This document shows, in pieces, positions 28,513 to 37,269 of a DNA stretch of 64,000 nucleotides (position 1 is the stretch's first letter; each line of letters starts with the position of its first letter). Both the position numbers and the translations under genes were made by a program. This DNA is from Isotricha intestinalis. Its lineage: Eukaryota > Ciliophora > Litostomatea > Vestibuliferida > Isotrichidae. Below the pieces are notes generated by a model. That model searched no databases, was not told where the DNA came from, and was given only the letters and a program-made list of their open reading frames with translations. Location: the NCBI GenBank assembly GCA_023807065.1, contig JAJJLU010000364.1, positions 1 through 64,000 of the forward strand, given 5' to 3'.

Positions 28513-29493
28513 TTATTCACTCATTATATTTTTACAAATCATTTTATCACTTTCAAGAATTTTATCAATAATTTCAATTTTTTCTCTTTCTTTTTTAGCT
28601 CTATTTTTTAATTTTTCTTCCATACTTAAATGAACTTTATGTCTTTCAATGATATTTTTAAAATTAACAGCATCAACAAATTTTAAATGACTAATCATAT
28701 TATCTAATCTTTTATTAAAACCTTGATTATTTAAAACTTCTTCTCCAGCTTTTCCAAAAAAAGTATCAGGTCTTAAATCTTTTTCATTATCAGTCATAAT
28801 ATATTTCCAATGATAAACTTTATATTTATCCCCCATATTATTTTTAATAGTGTTAAATCTAACTTTATCAGTTTTTATTTGTCTTCCAACTTTTCCATTT
28901 TTATAACCTAAAAGTCTGAGATTTTTAATTAAAGTACTATTATAACTTTTTGAATGATTTCTATCATATTTTCTTCTTTTTAAAGGTTTAATCTTTAAAT
29001 CTTTCTCTGATTGATTAGGTGAATTAATTGATTGAATTGAATTAAATGAATTAAGTGAATTTATTATACTATTAGTTGGAGAGTGAAATTGACTAGTGAA
29101 AAAAGATGTTTCTTTTTTTGTATCATCTGAAGAAAAAGATAATATATTATTTGAATTTTCTCTTTTTTTTAATTTTTCTATCAAAGCTGTTTTAGGAAAA
29201 ACTGGTTTTTCTGTCTTTGAAACATAATTTAGATTAGCTCTTGATTTAGGTTTTAAAAAAAAATTTAATTTTATATTTTTCAAATGACCTTTTCTATTCT
29301 CTAATGATTTTAGTTTTTTCTCATCTTTTGATTTTAATTTTTTCTTTAAATCACAAATTGAGGCTAATGCCTCCCCTATATATAATTTTCTTCCATTGAT
29401 TGAATTATTTATATTTTGATATTTTATGTTTCCTATTTCAGGAAAAATTGATTTTTCTATTGTTTCTTGATCTATTTCTGTTGCTTTTTCCAT
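28513..29493 (-). CDS. Hypothetical basic protein
   Basis: 326 residues, rich in Lys, Asn, Ser and Ile, with no transmembrane segment and no motif I recognise. The C-terminal 110 residues look most structured: 'DKYKVYHWKYIMTDNEKD', then an aromatic and Gly-containing stretch 'TFFGKAGEEVLNNQGFNKRL', and a final charged helix. The rest is low-complexity and basic. It converges on the WD40 gene (89 bp between stops) and begins at an ATG within an AT-rich leader. The long open frame and coding-like composition support a real gene, but function is unknown. Confidence 0.6.
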   Translation of the reverse strand: MEKATEIDQETIEKSIFPEIGNIKYQNINNSINGRKLYIGEALASICDLKKKLKSKDEKKLKSLENRKGHLKNIKLNFFLKPKSRANLNYVSKTEKPVFPKTALIEKLKKRENSNNILSFSSDDTKKETSFFTSQFHSPTNSIINSLNSFNSIQSINSPNQSEKDLKIKPLKRRKYDRNHSKSYNSTLIKNLRLLGYKNGKVGRQIKTDKVRFNTIKNNMGDKYKVYHWKYIMTDNEKDLRPDTFFGKAGEEVLNNQGFNKRLDNMISHLKFVDAVNFKNIIERHKVHLSMEEKLKNRAKKEREKIEIIDKILESDKMICKNIMSE

Positions 29494-29818
29494 TTTCTAT
29501 TTATATTTATTTATATTATTTTGAATTTAATTAAATATATAAATAAAATTGGAGAATAAATAATAAATAAGTTAATATAACTTTTAAATATATGTATAAT
29601 TTGAGTGAAAAGATAAAATGCGTTAATATATTATTTCTCTTTTTTTAATAAAATTAATTATCAATATTAATTCTAAAGGATTTAAGTTTCAAATATAATC
29701 AAAAATTTTTTTTTACTTTTTCATTTTATTATTTTATACGTATCAAACATACTTTTTTAGAGATCAATTTTAATTAAAATTATTCATATATAAGTTAAAA
29801 AACAAATTATAAAATTTA
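29494..29818. other. Divergent promoter spacer
   Basis: 325 bp between the hypothetical gene and the cyclin gene. Nothing recognisable apart from A/T tracts. Confidence 0.3.
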
Positions 29819-30709
29819 ATGAATTACTCTCATTCAATTTGTCATCATGAGCATTTTATTTCAATGCCTCCTAAAAATATATTCATTTGCTCTAACAAAT
29901 CTGAAATGAACTTGAAAAAGGACTTTTTGGATTTAAATTATTTTTCAACACTTCAAAATTTAATGTCGAATATAATTGATTTTTCAGTTCTTTGTCAAAA
30001 AAAAGATTATTTAAAATTAAGAAAAAAAACTATTTTAATGTTAAAAGACATTTCAATAAATTACTGTTTATCAGATAAATCTTATCATTTAGCAATTTCC
30101 TTACTTGATAAAATTTACTTGAAAATAAAAGCTTTAAATGAAATAAATATAATTGCAATTTTTTGTTTAATTCTTTCTGCAAAATTTATAGAAAATGATC
30201 CTTTGAAATCTTCATTATTAGAAAAAAATTATTGTAATAAAATATCTTCAAATTATAAAAGCGATGAAATATACATTTTGAAATTATTGGATTATAATTT
30301 AAATTTTACAACCGCTTATGATATTTTAAAGTTAATTTTAACTCAACAAAATATTTTGTTTGATGGAGAAGAAAAAAATTATAAATTTTCAATTTATCAT
30401 ATGGCTATTGTTTATTTAAATAAATTAGTTGAAAATGATATAATTCTTTCTTTAAATCCAATTGAAATTTCTTTTGGAATTATTCAATTAATAAGAAAAA
30501 GATTAAAATTAATCCCTGAGAAAAAAGAAATTTATAGTTTTTTTTTCAAAGACACCAATAAGAATTTTTCAAAAGTTTATGTCATATTTTATCAACTATT
30601 TTGTAAGAAAAATAAAGGAAATGAAAATAAAAAAAAAGATTATGAACTTGAAAATAATTATCAACAAATATTAAAACAAAAATCGGAGGAAATTATTTTA
30701 ATTGTCTAA
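29819..30709 (+). CDS. Divergent cyclin (first of two paralogues)
   Basis: 296 residues. The cyclin fold is visible from about 55 to 250: a first helix with 'RKKTILMLKDISINYCLSDK', the second-helix pattern 'YHLAISLLDKIYLKI', then 'IAIFCLILSAKFIENDP' as the cyclin-box helix 3 and 'EIYILKLLDYNLNFTTAYDI' leading to the second box. The conserved Lys and Glu of the cyclin box (AKFIE) are in place. Cyclins activate a cyclin-dependent kinase, here unknown; the CDKL kinase at 45047 is not of a cyclin-dependent type as far as I know. The motif 'YNLNFTTAYDILKLIL' recurs as 'YNLYFFTAYDILNLLL' in the gene at 62294. An expanded set of divergent cyclins is typical of ciliates. Confidence 0.8.
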   Translation: MNYSHSICHHEHFISMPPKNIFICSNKSEMNLKKDFLDLNYFSTLQNLMSNIIDFSVLCQKKDYLKLRKKTILMLKDISINYCLSDKSYHLAISLLDKIYLKIKALNEINIIAIFCLILSAKFIENDPLKSSLLEKNYCNKISSNYKSDEIYILKLLDYNLNFTTAYDILKLILTQQNILFDGEEKNYKFSIYHMAIVYLNKLVENDIILSLNPIEISFGIIQLIRKRLKLIPEKKEIYSFFFKDTNKNFSKVYVIFYQLFCKKNKGNENKKKDYELENNYQQILKQKSEEIILIV

Positions 30710-32517
30710 ATATCCCTATATTTTTTTTATTAGGTAAGTAATTATACATATAAATATAAAAAATTTTATAAAAATTCTATGTTATGAAAAGATTTAAAAT
30801 TATAAAATATAGGTATAATTAAATTGATTAATCCTTTTTTCGGAATTCGAACAAAATATATAAATAAAAAAATATTATTATTAGTGTTAACTGGACTTTT
30901 TAAATATTAATTTTTAAGATATTCCAAAAAACTTAACTATTTCATTCAATCCTTAAATAATATATTTTATTAGTTTTAATAAATTACATTTTTTATTTAT
31001 TAAGATTTTAATTGAAAATGAATAATGAAATTTAATATCAATTATATTTATTAAAAAAAAGTTCTCTCTAAATTACTACTGAAAAATAAAAAAACTTACA
31101 TTTAGATTTTAAAATAAAACCTTAAATTAATGGAAATGTAAGTTATACTTAAAAAGAAATGATAAAACAAAAAACAGAAATACAAAAATAAGAATAATAA
31201 AACAAAAAATAGATATGATATTAGTTTTGTAATAAAATTTAATCAATTTTTAAAAATAAAATAAGGAAAACTCAATGTCAAAAATTTTTCTTTTTCAGTT
31301 TCATTTTTCAAAATCTCCAATAAATATGTAATTTATAAATGAAAAAATCAAATAAAACAAAAAATATAATATGAAAACAATAAAATAAAAAAAAATAAAT
31401 TCTAAAGCTAGAATATTGATTTTTAAAAATTAGAAAACAAACTTAATAAGAAAATTATATAATACAAACTTTTACAAAAAACAAAATAATAAGATTAATT
31501 ATTTAATTAATATTTGCTTTATATTGGATAATTAGTGAAATAATTATATGAATATACTATAATACTTTTTATTATTTATTTTTACTATTCTTTATTTCAA
31601 AAAAATAAAAAATATAAATGTATAAACAATAATAACAATTTTAATAATATTTTTATATATAAAATAAAAAAAAATCTATAATATTTAAATCAAAAATAAA
31701 TAATTTATACAATAGAAGCAAAATATCATCTTTTAAATTCAGCCATATCAAATAATATATCATAGAAAAAAATATTACAATGAATCAGTAAATCAATTTT
31801 AAAAAATGAAAAAATAGAAAGACATATACATTTATTTAAAATATTTTTCATGTCATTCTTCAAATTCCCTATTTTAAGCACATAAATATACATTAAAATC
31901 ATTTTAAACATAAATTGAAAATCCTTGGAAAGAATGGCAATAACAAAATCAAAGATTATATGATTGTATTTAATATATGTAAATTTATCATGTGGAAGAA
32001 AAGAAAAAGACGGAAAAGCACATTCATTTGTAAATTATGAATATAAACAATATTCTTTATTTATTATAACTCAACTATTGCTCATGATGATGAAACTTTT
32101 ATTTATTGTTATTCTTGGATAATGAAGATAACAGATAATAAATTACCTGTTCATTTATCTAATTTTAGTATTGACATTATCCTTCAGAAAAGACTAAATA
32201 GCCTATGATGAAATGATTTTTGATGTTAAAATAAATTTCACTTTTAGTTAAATTAGTGAAGAAACAAAAATTATAATTCTTTTATTTTCTTCTTGAAACT
32301 TTGGTAGGAAAATTTAGGAAATTCATATTATTTAAATTTTATGGTTCAATTTTATTTTCTTTGGAGTCTTAAAAAAGGAATTTTTGATAATATAAATAAA
32401 ATGTTAAAAAATATTTATAAAATTTAATAAATATATTATAAGATTATAGATGTTATTTTTTCAATTTATGTTTTATTATATATAAAAATATATTTTATTT
32501 AATGTAAACAATAAATA
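30710..32517. other. Long gene-poor spacer (1.8 kb)
   Basis: The largest spacer in the window. About 30710-31690 is featureless A/T-rich sequence with A-rich plus-strand runs (many AAAACAAAAAA-like tracts near 31150-31220). From about 31690 the composition becomes coding-like; the remnant at 31930-32205 lies here. No tRNA or rRNA signature was seen. Confidence 0.4.
31930..32205 (+). pseudogene. Decayed gene fragment, possibly cytosolic carboxypeptidase N-domain
   Basis: Two plus-strand pieces in different frames run on from each other: about 31978-32062, including 'GRKEKDGKAHSFVNYEYKQY', and about 32069-32203, including 'IAHDDETFIYCYSW' and 'KLPVHLSNFSIDIILQKRL'. The region has coding-like G+C. 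The pattern Y-x-L-x(3)-T followed by H-D-D-E-T-x-[IY]-x-[AC]-Y faintly recalls the N-terminal domain of M14 cytosolic carboxypeptidases ('FxHDDDxVYxAYCYPY'), enzymes that trim polyglutamate from tubulin. No zinc-binding domain follows. The family call is a guess; the broken-gene call is better supported. Confidence 0.3.
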
Positions 32518-33303
32518 ATGGAAGATTGTGGAACAAATACTAGTGTATATAAAAAAAACAAAGATAATCAAGATAATTCTGGTTATCAAAAATTACCTTT
32601 AATAACTCCTTTTCAAAGTCAAAGTGATAAAAAAGAATATTTAATAAATAAATATCATAATAATTTATATAATTCTTTAGATACTTCACCGAGAAAATTA
32701 TTAAAAACTGAAAAGAAACTTATTAATATTCATAATCTAAATAATACTAAGATTTTGAATAATGATTTATATAATGATAAAGTTTTAAATACTCAAATAA
32801 ATGTTGTTAATCCAAATAAATTTCATTATTGCGTTTTAAAAAAATTAGAGAAAAATTTAGTATTAGAAAAGGAAAAAAATGATGATGAAAAAAAAGAAAT
32901 AAGAAATGAAAATGTTATTCATAATTCTATTCAAGAACAATTTGAAGATTATACATTTGATAAATTATATAGAAAAAGAAATATAAATAAGAATATTAAA
33001 AATATTGTAAAAAATGAATTAAGAAATGCAAAAAAAAAGTTTCATTGTGCAGACAATTATTCAATTTCAAAATCAATTGATATTAAAAAACCTTTATATG
33101 TTTCAAATATAGAAAAATTTAAATTTATTTCATTTGAAAATCCTTTTTTACAAATAAATAAAAATGGAAATATTCCTTTTGTTTTAAATGATTCTGAGAT
33201 AATGTTTGGTTTATATCAAAAAGGATTAAATAATATATATAATTTAAAAGCTCATAACAATTATAAATATAATATTGAAAAAATAAAGAAAAATAAAATA
33301 TAA
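32518..33303 (+). CDS. Hypothetical Asn/Lys-rich protein
   Basis: 261 residues with no recognised domain, signal peptide or membrane helix. The N-terminal half is Asn/Lys/Ser-rich. The C-terminal 80 residues are more ordered in composition ('NIEKFKFISFENPFLQINK' followed by 'NGNIPFVLNDSEIMFGLYQK'), which may be a short conserved module. The frame runs from an ATG, just after an A-rich leader, to TAA. It is followed by a 294-bp spacer before the convergent Rab gene. The gene is probably real from its length and composition, but its role is unknown. Confidence 0.55.
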   Translation: MEDCGTNTSVYKKNKDNQDNSGYQKLPLITPFQSQSDKKEYLINKYHNNLYNSLDTSPRKLLKTEKKLINIHNLNNTKILNNDLYNDKVLNTQINVVNPNKFHYCVLKKLEKNLVLEKEKNDDEKKEIRNENVIHNSIQEQFEDYTFDKLYRKRNINKNIKNIVKNELRNAKKKFHCADNYSISKSIDIKKPLYVSNIEKFKFISFENPFLQINKNGNIPFVLNDSEIMFGLYQKGLNNIYNLKAHNNYKYNIEKIKKNKI

Positions 33304-33597
33304 ACATATTAAAATAGTTTTTTTAAAATTAATTAAATTTAATATGAAAGAAAAAGAATAATTATGAAGCAGTAAATTCTTAAATTTAATCTCTAAAAGA
33401 TTAAGAAATGATAGAAGGATTATAAATAGAAGAAAATTAGGTTAATTCAGAGAAATTATACATAAAATAAGAAATTAGATATTGAAACAAATTGAATTTC
33501 AAAAAATTAATGAATAAAAGGGACAAATATATATATTATATTATTTGAATTTAATTAATAAAAAAAATTTAATAAATTTTATATATTATTTTTTATT

Positions 33598-34242
33598 CTA
33601 ACAACAATTATCTATTTCATTATTATATTTATTATCATTTCCATTGTAACTGATTCGAAAAGAATTTAAAGAATGATTATCTGAAAGTTTATCTTCAGAA
33701 ATATTATTTAATTTATCAATAATATACTCAATTAAATAACTCATAACATTTTCAATACCAATATTATCTTTAACACTTGTTCTAAAGCATTTTAAAAATT
33801 TATTTTTAGAAGAAAAGTTTTGAAAATGATTGTCATCAATAATATCTTTTTCACCAACTAAATCAATTTTATTTTGAACTAAAATACAAGGTAAAGGAGT
33901 ATCATCAATAAATAGTGAATTTTCATCAATTACATTTTTCCATTTTTTAGTTTCATTTAAAGTTTTTTTTTGAGTAATATCACAAAAAATTAAACATCCA
34001 TGAGCATCTTTAGTTAAAACTTTTGTTATATTTATACTTCTATCTTGACCTGCAATATCCCATATTTGAATTTTATATAAATCTCCTTTATATTCATATA
34101 TTTTAAAATTAAAATCAGTCATTATTGTTGCTTTATATTTACTTGAAAATTCATGCTTTACCCAAAATTGACAAAATGATGTTTTCCCTGTGTCACAATT
34201 ACCTAATACTATTATTTTAATATCTGCTTTTGGAGTTTTCAT
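33598..34242 (-). CDS. Rab-family small GTPase, Rab32-like
   Basis: 214 residues. The G motifs are clear: G1 'GNCDTGKTS', switch II 'WDIAGQDR' keeping the catalytic Gln, G4 'NKID', and G5 'TSVKDN' in place of ETSAK. The C-terminus ends '-DNCC', a double-cysteine geranylgeranylation site, so the protein is membrane-attached. 'LYKIQIWDIAGQDRSINITK' and the following 'KDAHGCLIFCDI' resemble Rab32/38-type proteins, where IAGQ replaces the common TAGQ of other Rabs. Rab32 relatives act on lysosome-related organelles and mitochondria-ER contacts. The first G1 Gly-x(4)-GK[ST] loop has an unusual Cys/Asp pair but keeps the essential GKT. Confidence 0.88.
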   Translation of the reverse strand: MKTPKADIKIIVLGNCDTGKTSFCQFWVKHEFSSKYKATIMTDFNFKIYEYKGDLYKIQIWDIAGQDRSINITKVLTKDAHGCLIFCDITQKKTLNETKKWKNVIDENSLFIDDTPLPCILVQNKIDLVGEKDIIDDNHFQNFSSKNKFLKCFRTSVKDNIGIENVMSYLIEYIIDKLNNISEDKLSDNHSLNSFRISYNGNDNKYNNEIDNCC

Positions 34243-34387
34243 TCTTTTTTTTTTAATTTTTTGAAATTTTTTTCATTTAAATGTTTTTCCCCTTTTGTTA
34301 AATTTTTAAATTTAATTTTAAATTTTTTCATAATATTATAAGAATAATAAATAAATAAAAAGATAAATTTTTTATGAAATTTTATTT

Positions 34388-36505
34388 TTAATCAATATCT
34401 AAAAGTAAATTATCCATATCTTGAATAGTAGAAGTAATAACTTCTTTCTTTTTAATAGAATTAATCCATTCTTCTGCTTCTTTATCAGTAAAATTACTTT
34501 TAGGATTTTCACTTTGAGAAATTAAAGTAATATTATTATCACTGAACAATAACCAAAAATCTAAAAATTGTTCTTTAGGATATTTAACTTTTAAATCATT
34601 TAAAAAATTATTAAATAATTCTACCTCATCTTCATCATTCGCAGCATCTCTAAAAGCTTTAATACATTCAATTGCTTTTATATAATAACTTCCTTTAAAA
34701 CTATCTCTAATAAATTTATGAATAATTTCACTCATTAAATTCATTGCTTGAACAGTTAAATCTTCATTTTTATTTCCAATCATTTCTTTAAAATCTTCAA
34801 TAGGAGTAATTACACTAATATTTTTTTTAGATTCTTTTTTTTTAGCATTTAATTTTTCTTCAATTAATTCTTGACTTAATTTATTTTCTAATTCTTCATT
34901 AATAACATCTTTCCAAAAAATCCTTTTTTTCTTTTCATCAATTTTATCCTTTTCTTTAATAGGAAATAACTTAGGTAAAAAAGAAACATATTTATTATTC
35001 TCAAATAATTTTTTATTAGGAATTAAATATTTAGATATTTCTTCATCTAAAGGAGGAAGTTCATCTTCATTATTTAAAGCTTTTGACTCTAAACATTGAT
35101 AAAAATATTGTAAAGTTGGATTATAAGTTTCACTGGGTTTTAATTCTTCTTCATCTTCATTTTCCAAATCTAAACTATCAATAAATTTACTGATTAATTC
35201 TTCTTGATTTTTACTACATTCTTTTAAAGAATCAAATTGATAATCTCTTATATCTTCAACAGTAGGTAAAATATTTAAATAAAATAAAGGACCTTTTTTA
35301 GATAAATGAGGAGATAAAACAACTAATTTAGGAGGATTATTTGTTCTTGAAACATATCTAGCAATTAATACTTTATTCATTTTTATCATTTCTTCAACTA
35401 AAGCTTTCATTGCTTTAATATCATTAATACTTTGTGGATTAGGAATAACTAAATCTACTCCAGATATATATGAATGTCTTGGAACTCTAAAATTATCTGT
35501 AAAACCAATTGTTTTCAAACATTTATTTTCTTCATTCTTAAATCTAATTTCATCAGTTTTAGAAACAGGAACTAAACTATTTCCATAATAATATGCTTTT
35601 GCTATAAATTCTTTTGATATTGGTTTTTGTTGTGGATCATCATATATATAATATAATCTATCATTTACGACTTGACATGTATTATAATCATTTGTATATT
35701 CTGCCACTAAAGAATATTTCTTTAAACTTGGAATTGTTTGAACTGATGTTTTTGTATATACCATAACATCTATATGTAAATTTGGTGTTATTATTAATGG
35801 TCCTCTAAATTTTGTTGTTGGATTTATTTTCTTTTTTTTAAATTGATGATATATATAATTTGCCATTGTTGATGTAAATAATTTCACATTTTCTGTTAAA
35901 TTTGATAATTCTTTTAAATATTTCTTTGTTACTTTTTGATTTTCTGATTCCATTGTTACATCTTCTTTTTCTTTTGAATTTTCATTTTCTTCTTCTTCAT
36001 CTTCATCTAATTCACTATAAAAATCTACACAAATAATATTTACATTAATATTATTTTCTTCTAATCTTGCAGCTAATTTTTTTACTTTAGATGAATTTAT
36101 TTCTATTTTGCTTTCACCATCGGTTATTAAAAATATTTTTTTAACCCATTTTAATTTTTTATAAGTTTCAATAAAAGTATCAATTGCAATATCAATACTT
36201 TCAAAAATATCTCCTTTATCTTCATCAGATGTTTTAATATTATTTAAATTATGAATATCTTGAATATTTGGATTTGAAAGATCTTGTAATATTTTAATAT
36301 TATCTGCTTCATTTGATTCTGAATCTGAACCAACTAAAATAATTCCTATTTGATCTTTTTTGGCGCTAAATAATAACTTTTGTCTTATTAATTGTCTTAT
36401 TGATTCTTTTCCAAAATCTAATCTTGTCATTTCTGTGTCTGAATATTTGTTACTCATTGATTTACCTATGTCTAAAATTATAAATATTCCTTCTTTCCCA
36501 GCCAT
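34388..36505 (-). CDS. XRCC5: Ku80 subunit of the Ku DNA end-binding heterodimer
   Basis: 705 residues from the ATG at 36505; the open frame extends upstream only to a TTG. The product begins 'MAGKEGIFIILDIGKSMS', the Ku-type vWA domain (to about 225, with an acidic insertion). The central Ku ring/beta-barrel region (about 235-530) includes 'YYYGNSLVPVSKTDE' and 'KTIGFTDNFRVPRHSYISG', matching the Ku80 bridge. A C-terminal helical domain (about 580-680) contains 'GSYYIKAIECIKAFRDAAND' and 'ELFNNFLNDLK', as in the Ku80 DNA-PKcs-interacting domain. The last residues 'QDMDNLLLDID' resemble the acidic DNA-PKcs-recruiting tip of animal Ku80. Ku starts non-homologous end joining; in ciliates a Ku80 is needed for programmed DNA elimination. 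Confidence 0.93.
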   Translation of the reverse strand: MAGKEGIFIILDIGKSMSNKYSDTEMTRLDFGKESIRQLIRQKLLFSAKKDQIGIILVGSDSESNEADNIKILQDLSNPNIQDIHNLNNIKTSDEDKGDIFESIDIAIDTFIETYKKLKWVKKIFLITDGESKIEINSSKVKKLAARLEENNINVNIICVDFYSELDEDEEEENENSKEKEDVTMESENQKVTKKYLKELSNLTENVKLFTSTMANYIYHQFKKKKINPTTKFRGPLIITPNLHIDVMVYTKTSVQTIPSLKKYSLVAEYTNDYNTCQVVNDRLYYIYDDPQQKPISKEFIAKAYYYGNSLVPVSKTDEIRFKNEENKCLKTIGFTDNFRVPRHSYISGVDLVIPNPQSINDIKAMKALVEEMIKMNKVLIARYVSRTNNPPKLVVLSPHLSKKGPLFYLNILPTVEDIRDYQFDSLKECSKNQEELISKFIDSLDLENEDEEELKPSETYNPTLQYFYQCLESKALNNEDELPPLDEEISKYLIPNKKLFENNKYVSFLPKLFPIKEKDKIDEKKKRIFWKDVINEELENKLSQELIEEKLNAKKKESKKNISVITPIEDFKEMIGNKNEDLTVQAMNLMSEIIHKFIRDSFKGSYYIKAIECIKAFRDAANDEDEVELFNNFLNDLKVKYPKEQFLDFWLLFSDNNITLISQSENPKSNFTDKEAEEWINSIKKKEVITSTIQDMDNLLLDID

Positions 36506-37269
36506 ATCTATTTTTATTTGGAATTTTAATTTCAAATTTTTGTTTTTATATTTAATAATTATTATTATTTTTTTTATTTTGGAAATTATGGAAAAATTAA
36601 TTGGAAAGATTATTTTATAAATATTGATTTATTTTATTTAATTCTATATAATTTCATGAATATATAATCAAAAAATATAATAAGAGTTAATATAAATTTA
36701 GAATATTTTATCATAAATACATTTAAAAAAAGAAAGAAACTTTAATTTAATGTCTATAATTTATTAAAATAAATAAAATAAAAAAAATTATTATTTTCTT
36801 AGCAAAATGAATAGCTTTAAATTCATGTTTTTCAATAGTTTCTCATCCCTCATTATTAAAAAAATAATTTAATTAAAAAATGTTTAGAATCAGAATAAAA
36901 AGGAATAGCAATCAATACGTAGTTTTAGGAATAATCATTAAAGTCTTTTTGAGATTTTTCTTTTATTATTATCATAGCATTTACTAATTTAGAGTAATAC
37001 TTTTATATTGTCACATCAATGAACTTAAATAATTATTTCTATTATTTAATTATTTAAAGGTTGTTATTTATTTTTTTTCCTATTTTTGATAAAATATGAA
37101 GGCAATGATAGTAATATTTATCTTATATCATATTCTGATTATTGAAAACCATTTTCTTAAACAATTATTTATAAGGTTTTTCATTTTCATTTATATTAAT
37201 TTTTTATTTTATTTTTTTTATAACTTTTGTACTTATATTTTAAAAAATTTTTTATTATTATAATCAAAA
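36506..37269. other. Gene-free spacer with a TAA-rich coding-like stretch
   Basis: 764 bp between the divergent Ku80 and protease-like genes. On the minus strand, about 37140-36850, one frame has no TGA for about 95 codons but roughly nine TAA/TAG. It includes a 33-codon piece open except for one TAA, with 'KEKSQKDFNDYS' and 'NYVLIAIPFYSDSKHF'. This could be a decayed gene or chance in AT-rich DNA. No RNA gene was seen. Confidence 0.35.

Noticed and set aside
30838..30856. CGGAATTCGAAC, resembling a T-arm/internal B box
   Set aside because: No matching A box or cloverleaf; the flanks are plain AT sequence.
31726..31911. 61-codon minus-strand hydrophobic frame
   Set aside because: Composition is Ile/Phe/Leu/Asn as expected by chance; the plus strand of the same stretch reads at least as well, so no gene was called.
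32518..33303. Idea that this gene is a kinase or cilium protein
   Set aside because: No motif supports any function; left as hypothetical.
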